DNA of 64,000 nucleotides from NCBI GenBank assembly GCA_020445745.1, contig JAGRGB010000053.1:48686-112685 (forward strand), read 5' to 3'. This DNA is from Rhodocyclaceae bacterium. Lineage in GTDB: Bacteria; Pseudomonadota; Gammaproteobacteria; Burkholderiales; Rhodocyclaceae. The position numbers were made by a program, and so were the translations under genes. The notes beneath the pieces were generated by a model that did not search any database, was not told the origin of the DNA, and saw only the letters and a list, made by a program, of their open reading frames with translations. Positions 63,268 to 64,000 of this stretch are shown here, in pieces (positions within the stretch are counted from its first letter, which is position 1; every line of letters starts with the position of its first letter).

Positions 63268-64000
63268 CTATTTCTTCTTGCGCGCCGGCGGGACGTCGGT
63301 GCAGCTGCCGTGGGCGACCTCGGCGGCCATGCCGACGGTCTCGCCGAGGGTCGGATGGGGGTGGATGGTCTTGCCGATGTCGACCGCGTCGGCGCCCATC
63401 TCGATCGCCAGGCAGACCTCGCCGATCATGTCGCCGGCGTTGGGGCCGACGATCGAGCCACCGATCACGCGGTGGGTCTCGGCATCGAAGATCAGCTTGG
63501 TGAAGCCGTACTCGGCGCCATTGGCGATCGCCCGGCCGCTGGCGGCCCACGGGAACTTGGCGGTCTCGACCTTGCGGCCGCCCGCCTTGGCTTCCGCCTC
63601 GGTGTAGCCGACCCAGGCGACCTCGGGGTTGGTGTAGGCCACGCCCGGGATCACGGTGGCGTCGAAGGCCGCCTTGTGCCCTGCGGCGACCTCGGCCGCC
63701 ACATGCGCCTCATGCACCGCCTTGTGGGCGAGCATGGGCTGGCCGACGATGTCGCCGATCGCGAAGATGTGGGCCACGTTGGTGCGCATCTGTGCATCGA
63801 CCGGCATGAAGCCGCTGTCCTGGACGATCACGCCGGCCTTGTCGGCGCCGATCTTGTGGCCATTGGGGCGGCGCCCGGCCGACTGCAGGATCATGTCGTA
63901 GCGCTGCGCCCCCGCGGGTGCCTTGTCACCCTCGAAGCTCACGTAGAGGCCGTCGTCCCTGGCCTCGACCGCGGTGGTCTTGGTCTTCAGCATGATGTTG
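63268..64000 (-). CDS. lpdA: Dihydrolipoamide dehydrogenase (3' part)
   Basis: The gene runs off the right edge; only the C-terminal 244 residues are present. Features: the FAD-ribityl segment TNVAHIFAIGDIVGQPMLAH, NAD region SAGRRPNG, AYTNPEVAWVGYTEAEAK and the C-terminal His-Glu catalytic pair in KTIHPHPTLGETVGMAAEV. It oxidises the dihydrolipoyl group of 2-oxoacid dehydrogenase complexes. The C-terminal PPARKKK tail is basic. The N-terminal CxxxxC site is outside the window. Confidence 0.95.
   Translation of the reverse strand, partial: NIMLKTKTTAVEARDDGLYVSFEGDKAPAGAQRYDMILQSAGRRPNGHKIGADKAGVIVQDSGFMPVDAQMRTNVAHIFAIGDIVGQPMLAHKAVHEAHVAAEVAAGHKAAFDATVIPGVAYTNPEVAWVGYTEAEAKAGGRKVETAKFPWAASGRAIANGAEYGFTKLIFDAETHRVIGGSIVGPNAGDMIGEVCLAIEMGADAVDIGKTIHPHPTLGETVGMAAEVAHGSCTDVPPARKKK

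Overview
The window is high-GC, densely coded DNA from a Gram-negative proteobacterium. The clues are a complete Tad/Flp pilus locus with an outer-membrane secretin, lipoprotein and Tat-type signals, DksA, YggX and PhoU homologues, and a transketolase-GAPDH-PGK-pyruvate kinase-aldolase block with phosphoribulokinase. Phosphoribulokinase points to Calvin-cycle CO2 fixation, although no Rubisco gene is in the window. A gammaproteobacterial autotroph (a Chromatiales/Ectothiorhodospirales-like relative) fits best; a betaproteobacterium is not excluded. The species is not identified.

Layout. 0-4.2 kb: the C-terminal part of a cytochrome c/periplasmic-binding fusion, two decayed copper-storage (Csp-type) genes, a Cys/His-rich DUF2946-like protein, a His-rich outer-membrane protein and a DnaQ-like exonuclease. 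4.5-10 kb: a membrane sensor kinase, then minus-strand housekeeping genes (DUF2059, DUF2238, PurT, DUF1028). 10.2-15.4 kb: a minus-strand envelope/redox set (two YceI proteins, cytochrome b561, a cupredoxin), a BT1-type transporter and LrgAB. 15.7-18.5 kb: a NarX-like kinase, a NarL-like regulator and a lone receiver. 18.7-31.9 kb: one long plus-strand Tad locus from two Flp pilins through the prepilin peptidase, an AAA+ ATPase, CpaB, the secretin, a small lipoprotein, TadG, two TadE-like proteins, TadZ, TadA, TadB, TadC and a TadD-LytR_C protein. 31.9-35.5 kb: a Gate-domain membrane protein, a NYN RNase-like protein, infA with a TTG start, and a DksA-family protein lacking its zinc cysteines.

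35.7-48.6 kb: carbon metabolism on the minus strand (fba, pyk, pgk, gap, tkt, prk, an inositol-monophosphatase-family gene and a thioredoxin-like gene), interrupted by a plus-strand GGDEF-EAL protein and a small Cys-rich membrane protein. GAPDH has lost the Asp that normally enforces NAD use, which fits a reductive, NADPH-linked role beside phosphoribulokinase. 48.6-54.4 kb: rsmE, polyphosphate:AMP phosphotransferase, N-acetylglutamate synthase, a PAS-GGDEF protein and yggX, ending in a perfect 27-bp hairpin shared with the convergent phoU. 54.4-59.1 kb: phoU, rpiA, a thioesterase and an ahpC-ahpF peroxidase unit with a near-consensus OxyR site. 59.3-61.1 kb: cobO and a membrane protein behind an adenosylcobalamin riboswitch. 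The window ends with a PhzF-like enzyme, an unrecognised protein and a truncated dihydrolipoamide dehydrogenase.

Regulation visible in the sequence: a cobalamin riboswitch, an OxyR tetrad, a candidate sigma-54 promoter before the pilin genes, a stem-loop between the two pilins, terminators between gap and pgk and between ahpC and ahpF, and many 1-4 bp gene overlaps suggesting coupled translation.
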